Positions 39,380 through 51,530 of a stretch of 64,000 nucleotides of DNA are shown one piece after another. The stretch spans positions 67,001 to 131,000 of the forward strand of contig JAODUP010000217.1 of assembly GCA_025642065.1 (NCBI GenBank), given 5' to 3'. The notes beneath the pieces were generated by a model. That model saw nothing but the letters and a program-made list of their open reading frames with translations, was not told where the DNA came from and ran no database searches. The translations under genes were made by a program, and so were the position numbers. The stretch's first letter is position 1; every line of letters begins with the position of its first letter. This DNA is from Paralvinella palmiformis. Its lineage: Eukaryota > Annelida > Polychaeta > Terebellida > Alvinellidae.

Positions 39380-41306
39380 TGAGAGAAAGAGACCCATACA
39401 TGACAGGTATGAATACTTTAACAAAGCTAAATAAAATAATGATCCTGCACTCAGAAAGATTGAACTTTCCAGTGTATTTATCAGTGTTTGAAACATAATT
39501 TGTGGTGCCCTATGCTACTGACTTATTTCAACCAAATTTAATCAATATTAACCTTTTTTCACTTCACCATATTAGAAACATAGGTGAGTCATAATATTTT
39601 GCATTGTTTGATTTATTCACAGTTTTTGTATTCTGAACCTGGTACCTTTTCACTAATGGTTAAAGCTCCAGCTCCACGCCCTGAACCATAACCGGTCCAG
39701 GGGCTGAAAGCTTAGAACAAATAGTAGTAAAACCACTCAGTTGTTAAAAGTACTAGAGACAAATAAAGTGATTGGAAAACCAGTAGTTTTTTGAAACAGT
39801 ATAATGTGACAAATCAATAAGAAGCAAATAATATAGAGCTAAATGTTGTGTTATGAATCACAGTTAAAATGAAAATTTTCTTTTCTATCGACTCTACATT
39901 GTACATGGTAGCTTTTTATATTATTATTGCTTGTTCATTTCTGGCTAGGCATCTGAGAGCTTGGGATGGGAACAGAACTGGTTTAATGACGCATTTGCAT
40001 GTCAAAACTATTTTTGTTTCCAAAACTAACCCTTAAACTGGTTCCACATGCTTAGGCTTTGTCACAGAAAACAAACCCAGCCCTGTTACATGTCTGTTGC
40101 ATGTCATGGAGAGAGTTTGGCTGTTGTTTATGCCGCGCGCGGTATAGATAAAGCTGAAGTGATTATGAAGTGATAAAAAGACATTATGGCCGAACTTAGT
40201 GTAGCTCAATGTGTCATATGCATAGTTACAGCTTCCCCTCCCCTGAATGCTGTAACTGTAGCAGCACTCATGTTATTTCCATGATGACAACACTCAGGAA
40301 TGTGTTCTGTGTCCCACTTGTGTAAAACGCTACAGAAAACTGAGAAGAAACCATTGATGAAATGGTAGAATTACTAGTGAACGCCATTTATCTGTAGACC
40401 GGATGAAAATCACCAACAACTGATTTGTAATGCACAAACAATCAATTGCAACAGCTCTCAGGGCGCCTCAGAGTTTCACATCCGGATTCTTTTATTGATT
40501 CTTCCAACAGACAAAACATTGGTTTTTAACACACTTTATACATTTCTCAGAAGTGCAAAGCAATACTTTTGGTTAGAATGTAATGGTTGGATGGAGTATG
40601 GATGGATTAAGTTCAGGAAGTTTATTTTCTCTATAAATCATCCATGAACCCATCAGTATATAGGTATATTTCTGCCAGGATTTAGTTACTTTACACTCCA
40701 TACTCAGCCACTTATATTGAATTAGGAGCATATTTCTCACCTTTCTCATTCTTGATGGCTGATCTGTTTAGATTTTACGTATTGACCTTTTGTTAATGTT
40801 GCTAAATCATGTTGAAAGTTAAGTTGCATATTTTAAAATGTTGCTTCATCAAACAGTTAATTAATTTACATTCCCAGAATTCAACATGTGATGGGGGTCA
40901 AGTCTTAATATCCCAGAACTAATAATGATGTTTGCAGTATTACTGAATTGGGAAAGCAGAAGAACTGCATATTGCACTGATCAAAAGTCAATAGTTTATG
41001 TTTATTATAAATATAATGCAGTATTCAGAGTGTTTTTTGTTTATTTTATAGCTGTCAATCGCCATTTTTTTGCTAGACATTTTATGCAACAGGATAGTTT
41101 TATATTGACTGAATAAAATAACAACCCCAATTTTGTAATCATTTTATTTTATAAATACCTCTCTCTCTCTCTCTGATGTGTGTATGTGTGGGGGAGAGGG
41201 GTTATTCAGTTAATGTTGACATCAGTTAATGTTCACTATTACTGTGAGACCCTTTTTGTTTGAAATAGAACACTAAAATCCTTTTATGGTTTATACATAA
41301 ATAATA

Positions 41307-41367
<61 letters not shown>

Positions 41368-44300
41368 CTGATTTCATATATAGAGAATTTAACAAAAGTA
41401 TTTTCTCTAATCCTGTTACAGGAAACTGGCTCTAATATTTCAGTCAGACTATTGACAGTTTCTTTATTAGCCATCAGAAATATTCAGGTTATATCAGTTT
41501 AATTACCAGCTATGAGTCTCAGTCACAGTTGTATACTTTTGATCTCTCAGTTTCAGCTATTGCTTGAGATAGTGATAATGATAGATTGTATTTCTCATTT
41601 TATTGCAATATCCACATGATATCAGCGTGGAAACTACTGTGAGTTACCTAACCCTGAGCAAATGTTTTGATACATGTTCCTAAAATAACAAACATTTCTG
41701 CTGCCTTGGGAAGAGAGCCTGATTTCCAGACCATCTGGCTTTAACTCACGGTTAGAAGCATAAGCTAAGCTCCATCACCGCGCCACAAATCTTTGATCTG
41801 TTCTTTAGAGACCAGTTTGCTGAATCCCGATTTTTTAAGGCTATGTTTTAGGCTGAGAATTTAATCTAATTTAACTCCATTATAATCCTGTCTGTCATAA
41901 GATGAACTAATAGACGGTAAAGAGGTGATGATCTTTGGCATTTAGCTTGAGCACTGACCACAGAGTAATGGTAATGATGTGTTGACTGTTGCCTGATCCT
42001 GTAGATAACAGCACTTAACATGGAGCTACTGTTGCTGAGCCATTATATCACTTAGACACTGTGATGGCAGGCTAAAAGAGGCAATGATCCGTTATCACCA
42101 TCATCTGCTCTCTACTAGAACAGCTTTCATCACAAACAGTAATGTTTATTTGCGGTCTAATTGTCCCATATCCTAGCAAACGAGAAAGAATCCTGATGCC
42201 ATAAAGTAGTGTCCGGGACTTGGATGCCACACCTCAAAACCAACAAACCCATCAAACAGCTGCTAAACAATGAATTATGTCCAATATTATCGTTTAGGGT
42301 ATTGACACTGGACGTGGGGGGAGGCAGGTTTAATGCCAATTATTATCAGGTCTTACCCAAGTGTGGAGATGAATTTCATGTTCGAAATTTCCCCTTTTCT
42401 CACTAACCAATCATTGTAGAGCGTCAGTGTGACTGAGTCATGTAAGCGGTAGCACAGGGATGAATCGCCCAGCTAAGAACAAAAACAAATAGCGCCATTT
42501 TACTGAGTCAGATTACAGACTGATGTATAAAGTTTTGTTGCTCGGATGAGATGAAGATCAAAGAATTCACTGATGAGAGTTCCAGCATTTGTCTAACAAC
42601 ACTGTCCTTAAAACAATTATTTGTGGTTTTTAATGGTGGTAAGATCTTATAACTGAAGGTGTTCAGCCTGCAATAGATAGACATATTTGTTATACCAGGG
42701 AATTTAACCTTGGTAAAGGGTTGTGTTTGTTGAAGTATGAATCCGGATATAGGTGATTTAAAATGACAAACATCCCTGAATTATGACAGCATTGTCTTGA
42801 ATATGACCTATAATATGGGTAATCTTTGCCCATCTCCTTGAAAGAGTCCCAGTTTGATACTTTGTATGGGATAACGTGTCTTTGGATTTGCCATCATAAT
42901 CCATCTTTTAGCTTTCACACATCTGGGACATGATCTTCCTCGGGATGTGTGTATTTGTACGAGATCAGCTGTTAAATGGTTTGACAGCCAACAAACTGTA
43001 CTGGTGGCTAACTGTAGCATAAGGTGAGAGACAATGTCAGATCAGAAGAGATTGACAGAGATCTATGGCAGTAAAGGGGATCCAATGTTGACACAGCATC
43101 ATCTGACATCACTGCCCGAAGTGGTCATTAGCCATATATATTGTGGTGTCTGGAGATGGCCTGGCTAACCAGATAAAACTCGGTATTGATTGCCTTGACA
43201 CATCCAAATGTCTTTCTGTGATAAATCACCTCAGAAGAAACAAGTCGCGCCACTGAAGAAGGTGAGATTTGACTGTGGCAAGGCTAAAGGATGATAGCTA
43301 ATCATATGACTCAGCTTTGGAGATGTTAGTGGTCTCTGCTGATGGCTACAGATATATCATAATACAGTGATACTAGTACTGCAGCCATGGGTTTTAGGCA
43401 ACCAGCCGCACAGCTGGGAGCTTTGCACGGCCTGAGTTTGATCAAAAGCGGCCTGGTGTTCAATACTGAACCAGTGCCTGGTTTGTTTTTCTTTGCACAT
43501 CCTTGATTATTCTACACACATCTTAAATCTTCATTTTCAGCTGTACTTCTGATTGTCACAATACATCCTTATTTAATAGAATATATTCTATATGTCACTC
43601 ACTTATTTCAAAATAGATGTGCTTTTCAAGTAAGCTATGAAGTAAATATAAATATTATGAAAAAGGGTTGAGAATTGGTGCAGACTGGCACTGTAACGTG
43701 TCATTGCCGGGAAAACAAGTAATACTCATTTCTCTCCCTGTTAGGCCCCATCTATTAGAGCGGTATAATATTAAGTCTAATTCTTCATTCCTGCTCTCTT
43801 CATACAGTCACTGGGCTAGATAACTGAGCCACTACCGCTGTATTTAGTGGAGATATCTCGTCCACGGGTCATCAGTTTGGGAGCCCCGAGCTATTACTCA
43901 GAGCTAATTGTCTACAGAGACTATGCATGGTCAACCTCTGGTTTGTGTCAGTATGTTGGCTGTGCCTCATCCCCGTGGGCTGCTGCTGGCCAAGTCTCTG
44001 GTGGGGCACCAAAGACCAGCGATATGATCCGGGTGGCTCCACATACTATGGCTTAACTGCTCTCTAATACAAGCCACTCACAGTTCGCCACAAGCAGGGA
44101 TGCTGAAATCAGTTTCATCATCCCAACACGTTTCATCTGATACTTTTCCCGACTATTTGCCATTCTCCGGCAAAAACTCTACTCCACCCCCTTGTGGATG
44201 GCTGTGCTATTTTTCTGTCAAGTATTATTATTGATTTATGGTGAAATCTTAATAGGATGGGCCATATCTTGGGTCTCAGACAAAGTTAGCCCCTAACACT

Positions 44301-44764
44301 GTGAGTAATGCGTATATATGGAGGCTCCTGACCCAAGTTTGCAAAAATGACGCACGCAATCCATTTATAAGGGTTATGAAGAGCACGGGCTAGTTGTCCG
44401 AATGAGCCATTCTCTATGAGAGTCCAGATTAAAAAGTGCTATTAGGTGCAGAACTCTAAGCACAGTATGAGATGGGTTGGATTATCAAGAGCCTTACACC
44501 ACGGCTGAACATCATGCCATATTTATCTGCCATTCCTGATGTGCTCATCTGATGTCTGGTTATGTTATAGGGATTTTGTTTTTCTCAACAGCTTTCCATA
44601 CAGAATGGGAGTAACGTATGCGTACAGTATTAGTTGGTTGTGTATGGTTATTGCGTGCTTAGACAGAACATCCTCTGTGTGTCAATAAATATGTTGCCGG
44701 TCTAATTGACATTCTTTTGCATATAGTATGTACACCCAGTCACCATCATCTCAGCCTCCATCAC

Positions 44765-44817
<53 letters not shown>

Positions 44818-46766
44818 CCGAGTAGAGTGGTCTGTTCTGTGTGGTGTTTTTGATATTGAGAATGCCATATTTTGTCCAGAGAAAATCAATCTGACTACTT
44901 ATCAGGAATATTGCAATGGCATAAACAGTGATAGAAAACTAATATGTCCGCTAAACTTAAACGAATCTATTTCAGTATTTTAACTGCATCTTGTTAAAGT
45001 CAAGTTTTCCTTATGCTGGCTGAACGTCTACTAATTACATTTCTCTTATGTTTCAATTATGTTTTATTCTGTCTTCGAGCATGAATATTGTTTATCATGA
45101 ACGCATTAAGGTTTGGATTCGTTTTGTTCTTTTCTGTAATTTAACAATCCCCAATAGTAATATTTTGTGTACCGGTACTTTGATTGGACGTTTGATGTTA
45201 GTGTTATTATCTATCAGAGAAAAACTTCTCAACCACAATAAACATGTTTGTTATTATGATGGATTATGTCTTTACCGTGTTACATCTCAGCTGAAGCCAT
45301 TACATTGATTGTTAGTGTCGTAGTGTGATTGGTTTACTGTTTTAGTTTTGATTCATTTCATCTCACTTTATGCACTTTGACAAGCCTCCAGCGCACCTCC
45401 AGTAACAAGCACTCAGTTGTTGCCATTAGATTTGTGCCCAAGAGTAACAAAGCCGAGGAAATTGCTGCTGTCAGCGTGTTGCCACTGATACCCGCCGCTG
45501 TTTGTCGTGGGTGTGCTCAGATACTTCCTGGCAGCAGGCTGTACATTACAATGAAGCGCTGCCTTGATGAGAAATTTGTTGCCAAGTTTGACAATGTCCT
45601 CGGCTTGATCAATCATCTTTATTTGTTTCTGTCGGGTGAGGGGAATTTAGGGCCTGATAGCCGATGTTCACTGGTTATTACTCTGCTAGATTCATGGGAA
45701 ATCTGCTGACGGGAGGAGTCCAGCATTATTAGATTTCAGGGGGCTGATATTTAATGCTGTAGCGAGTTTACCATCAGTGTAATTTTATTGTCGCCGTGGA
45801 CAACTCTTACATGGTAATTGTTTGGTACCCACGAGTGCACTTTACCTTTTAATGTTGCTGCTCTGATTTTGTCCTCTGTCATGTCTATATTCAGGAAGTG
45901 ACACCAACTTATCAGTTTGGCTTGTACTGCCCTTTCATGTCAGTTCATGTAATATGTCTCTGAAGATATATTTGATTTTAGTATTTGGGGGCACACATCA
46001 GATGTGACGTTTATTAGCCTAGTTATTGGACTGCTTGGCTTGAGTTTACTGTAATAACTATCTTTTCTTGGTAGTTAGTAATAAGCAGTTTTGCAAATTC
46101 TGTCTTGATGTTAATTTAATTATGATTTAAACAGCTTGCACATTATGTAACAAAATTGTAGCAATCAAATTATTATATCCAGGATAAATGTAAACTAAAG
46201 TTTTTTAATAATTTTGCTTCAGTAGCACGTGAGTTTCCAGATGATAATGTTGCCATGTATGTTGGACTAGGAATTGCCGTAGCCGTTTTCATCACCGTCA
46301 TCTTCATAATTGTGTTCTTGCTGCGACGCAAAAAAGGACAGACCCCTGGTGTGTATAACTGCCCTTATGCAGGTGTGTTACACCAGCTAGTTGATACTTG
46401 TATTGTGATTAGCTATTGTCAGTAAATTGGTAATGATTCATGTATTTTTTTATCTCTATGAAAAAGTGTCAAAATTAACTGATCCAAAATGTAAGACATC
46501 CCAAAATCTTTGTCACTCAGTGGCATATTTTAAGATGTATTCATTTTTACTTGATGTCAGTTTTTTTTCCTTTCTGTCTGATATATTCATCTAGTAAAAA
46601 TGTAGAACATTTAGTATAATTGTTACTGAAGCCTTTCTTCATACTATTGTAATTTCTTATCTGTGCTGAAATATTAATAACACTGAAATTCTTATTCAGG
46701 TGGTGATGATAAAAAGTTGCATAAATCTGGTGCAGGTGAGTCTGTTTGAAATGAAGATTGCTTTCA

Positions 46767-46828
<62 letters not shown>

Positions 46829-49800
46829 GTATAGAGATCCGAGTGGATTTTCTGATAATAATACCTTTCTAAAATGTATTTACAATTTTATGATATGCAT
46901 CAGTTTATCAGTGGGGCATGTGCTCATTTATTTGTGACTTTTTTTAATTGGAGAACTGTAAGCAAGTATAATCCGTTTCAGATATTGTGTCAGTTCAGCC
47001 CGATATCACGCAGACAGTGGTACCTCAGACGTACGTGACGATTCGCAATCCAAACACGTTAGACACACCGAACAACAATCACATCGGTTCAATGGAAAAG
47101 GTCCCCATACTATCAGACAATCATTCTAATATTCTAGAACATAGTAGTAAATGTTCAGATCATCTCTCAGCTAATGGATCAAAGATGTCATTGAAGAATA
47201 CGTCAGAGTGTGATGCAAGGCCCGATTCAGCCTATTCTGATGTGACTAATAGACACTCAACAATATCCTTTCAACTGCCAAGTAATATTGATATGGATGC
47301 CTTAGTTTGGGCAACGGTAACACATGCAGGTGGTCGGATCACCCTTCCTGAATCAGGTTAGTGTTTGGTAAGCTGATATAGATATGTGGATATCAGTATA
47401 TCCTCACAGATTACTGAGTTAGGCCAGCTATATACAATGTGGAAATATGATGTTTGTTTGCCAGGTGTTAGCCTGACAATTCCTGAAGGCTCAGTGAAGA
47501 AAGGCACAACTGAAGAAATATTCTTGGCAGTGTCAAGAGATGACAAAGATAGACCAAAATTAACAGGTAAGTCAGAAGATTATTTTATTAGCCCCGCTGG
47601 ATCCGCTTAATATACTTGAATGTGTGTGATGTGGTGTGGTGTGTTGTGTTGTGTTGTGTTGTGATGTGATGTGAGATAAGCTATAACTACAGGAAGGAGT
47701 CTAAGCCTGAGACAGATGTAGTGATAATAATTCTACAAAGCCTGGTGGATCATTATTGTTAAAAAATAATACCCCATCACACAGTCTAGTTATGTCTTTG
47801 GGTGGTGGAGCCCAGGTGTAGGTAAAGAGAAGTATTGTTATGTTTTGTCACCAGACTGTCATTTAGCTCAGCTTACCCTCCTGCTATGCTGGATACAAAC
47901 AAGGATTATAACAGTGTTTTAGATCTATACATCACATGTGACAGTAGTTGCATTGCTGTATGTGTTGAAGAGGTGTACATTTGATTTTATGTTAAGTTGG
48001 TTGTTTACTCCCTGTACCAATATTATTAACAGTCTTTACATTTCAAATTTAAGATCAGGGAAAAGACGTCAGTTTGTTTTTGTTATAGGATGTACACAAC
48101 TGTATTTATTTCAGCAAACAATTATTTGCAACAGTTAGTCTCACTTTTTATGCTGGTGTTGTCTTGGTGAAGAAGGGGTGGAAAACACTTCTGTTAGAAC
48201 CTACCAGCCGAAGTTAAGAGCTCGGCAGCATAGTTCTACTGTAGGCTCACACACCAGCTGAAAGAAAACAGCAGCAGAACTATCCATAGCATAAAAGCTT
48301 ATGTCTGTTTGTGATTATCTGGTAATAGCTAATAACGTTTACCGGCCACATGCCTCTCTCTGTGTGCTTATCTAGTCAGAGAAACAGTACTGAATTGGCT
48401 GAAGCCAATAAACAAAATATACATGGCCCACTGCGTCATGTTTAACCAGAAACATATCCAGCACGGAGATAACATCATTTTGGCAGGTTGAAGAATATTT
48501 TCACTTGATAGCCAGACAGATGGAATGCATTTGATTTGGCCTAGTCAATTTAAGATCGCTTAAAAATATTTTAGTTTCTCTGCCCTGGTAGAACTGTGAC
48601 CATTATGATGATGGTGCGGAGGTGTAGTGACAGATAAAGGTAAACGGCCAATCTGAGCTGAACACAACAGAAAGTTCATCCTTGAAAGATATCCAATAGT
48701 GTATCATAGCAGATGGGTGGCTTTTGTGAATTATGATATTCCCTAGCCAACACAAAACTGTGGGTGTTCTAAGGAAGTTTATACCTGGTAAAAGGATTGA
48801 TGGATGATTTGTCAGTGATAAAAGGGTTAAGCCATCACACTAAATGTGGTGGAGTCTGAGTGAGGAGAAGTGTTCTTTATTCTGTCAGGCTGATCTCAAC
48901 AGTAATTAGGTCTTCCCTGAAAGAACAGTCTGCTAAAAAAATACCAATTGATGAAATCATAACCTTCTCTTTGAGGTCAAGTAAATGGGAGCTAGCTAGA
49001 TCTGACAGAGCATACTGGAACATATTCCATACCTATATCATCCAGTAAGCTGACCAAGCAAATGTTCACAATTTATTATTACCCAAATCATTTCTAATGT
49101 GCCCACAAATAATAAAAAGGTTCATTATCCTCAGTGATAATAAATCACTTTAAATACCCTATAAATAACACTTAGTAGTGCCATAACTAATACACTGGGC
49201 CTTTTCTTGATGACTTGCAACATATGCCCTAACAGCAGTTGTGGTGATCTGGACCAGAAGAGAAAGCATTTTTTTGTTCAATCAGTTAGAGAAGTTTAAG
49301 CCAGTCTCTGATTAGTCTGATCACAACCAATCATCATCAAAGTGTGGTCAGACATTAACCAGAAGCCAAGGTAGTCTCACTGGGTTCCAACAGTAAGCTG
49401 ATTATTTTGATTTGGCAGACAGAAGATGATTTGTTTGCCTCAGTTTAACCACAGTGAGACGGAATAGAGGTTCTTCAACCTCTTTGCTATACAATTAGCC
49501 TTTAAACATAGACTTTTACCTGAAACTGTGTTACAGAATGCGCACATTCATATACATTCGTCCATACTGTATTTTCCCTATAGAGCTGATTATAGAATTG
49601 TGTACCAGACATGCTACCTTTAATTGATTAGTGTTTGATATTTTTTCTGATAATACAAAATATATTAACATCTCTTCTTGAAGTACTATTTTTGTGGGAA
49701 TTGTATATTAAAAGAATTTAAGGTGCCTTTGAATTCTTGCAACACAAATATATTATTTATACCATAAAGTGGACTAACTATTTTACTTTACAGATATACA

Positions 49801-51499
49801 GACAGTACTAAGTCCTGTGATTATTTGTGGACCACAAACACTAGATCTAAGAAAGCCAGTAATTCTTAGTTTTCAGCATTCAGCTAGTATTAAGCATGGC
49901 TCATGGGTGTTAACTATATATAGTAGCGATTCACCATATGACGAGCCACCACAATGGCAGGTTAGTGCATTACTTTGATATAAATCCTCTTTATAATAAT
50001 AATAATAATGATTATCATTATTATTATCATTATCATAATTATATTAGAAAATACTGTAAATAAAAGCAGTTAATTATTTTATTATAGATTTAGGATTTGC
50101 CGAAACTACATAATAAAAGATGGCTTTAATAATTCTCTCCACCTTCTTTCTGTCAGCCCCTAGCAACACTAGGCCAAGAGACAATCAACACACCAGTTTA
50201 TATCCAGATGGATTTAAACCAGTGCCATCTGATGACTGATAACCTGATGCGCTTTGCAATGATTGGTCAGCCAACTGTCAATGGAAATACTGTAAAAATC
50301 CTTAAATTGGCAGCATTTGCACCGGCAGTACCTTCAGCTATGGACTATAACTTGAGGGTATACTTTGTTGAAGATACACAAGATGCCTTGGAGGTTAGTC
50401 AGATTATGTCTTCAGATGACACTAATATAAATTTGTAGTGTAGATAATAACTTTCTAGGACTAATTGTAACAACCGTAGGTTTGATGTGTATTGTAACCT
50501 CCGAATATGTTGTCAGATTTAAATTCTGTTTAATTTCTTCTTAGCACAGAATGATGATGGATTTGCCTTAAATAATATATGTAATAATGTGGGATATTAC
50601 TGTTTAGTTATGTAATACATGCTGTCACAGATGGTGACATGTTTTATTTGGGAAACAGTTTTAAGTGATTTTTGTTTCTAGTTTAAGACTAGCCAGATTT
50701 GTAGTGGATATTAATATTAGATCTGAGCATAAACTTATTGTAAATTTTGTTAATTAATCCAGGTCTGATGGTGGATCAACTGCCCAATTTAACTGTTGTT
50801 TTTATTAAATTCTGAGCAAAGCATAAGATACGTTCTATGGACTGATTTTTGTGAAGTGTGTGCTCACCAAGTGCCTACATTTTAAAATGGAGTATACAAA
50901 AATGCATGTGTGGCATATTTACCAAGATGTTGGGAGATAATCTCTCTTATCATAGATCACAAAACCAATTTACTATGCGTATATGTATTATTTCCGTAAC
51001 ACCATGATTGAAATGCTTGGTTGCTAAGTTATTTGCGTAATGACATTGGCTGTTAAATATTAATAGATGTTTACATCAGCCGAGTATAAAATAGAATATG
51101 TGTGGTATAAATAAATAAAATTATCCAACAGATGAGACCATACTGAGCTGATATCTGTCAAACAAATCCCAGTGTGTCTGCCAGCCACCACTCCTCCAAA
51201 CCCCAGGGGGAAGTGGAGCTGTGATATTTACCAACCAGCTGCTTAGAAGCTGCTAGTTGAGAGTAGTCTCCCATTACCAAGAGAATGAGACAAGCAGTCT
51301 ATCAGCATCATTGCCCTTAACTGATTTGGTTTATTGTAGTTGGCATGTTCTATGGTTTGACTACACAATAAAATCTTTAGTTTGAAACTACCCGATAGTA
51401 ATGAACTTACATTCAATAAAGGTCAGGATAATCTTATTTTAAATGTGTATGCATATGTGTATACATGCATGTGTACACACATGCACATGCATGCACGCT

Positions 51500-51530
<31 letters not shown>

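Larger units (their letters stand above)
38675..46222 (+). other. Intron 7, the largest
   Basis: 7,548 bp with (AT)n at 39327-39372 and 41310-41362, a (CT)n tract at about 41160-41174, a near-palindrome around GCCGCGCGCGG at about 40133-40142 and (GT)25 at 44767-44816. GC-richer blocks lie at about 43840-44050 and 45400-45560. ORFs in these blocks, including a 126-codon one at 45329-45709, have no recognised domain and lack paired splice sites in phase 1. Confidence 0.7.

Noticed and set aside
39083..39496. 137-codon minus-strand ORF
   Set aside because: Its middle is an AT-repeat Tyr-Ile run, the flanks match no family, and it lies antisense in UNC5 intron 7.
45329..45709. 126-codon ORF in intron 7 as an extra UNC5 exon
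   Set aside because: No phase-1 acceptor and donor pair bounds it, and the translation resembles no part of UNC5.
46547..46825. Minus-strand ORF across exon 9
   Set aside because: Antisense reading of the CA repeat and of an UNC5 exon.
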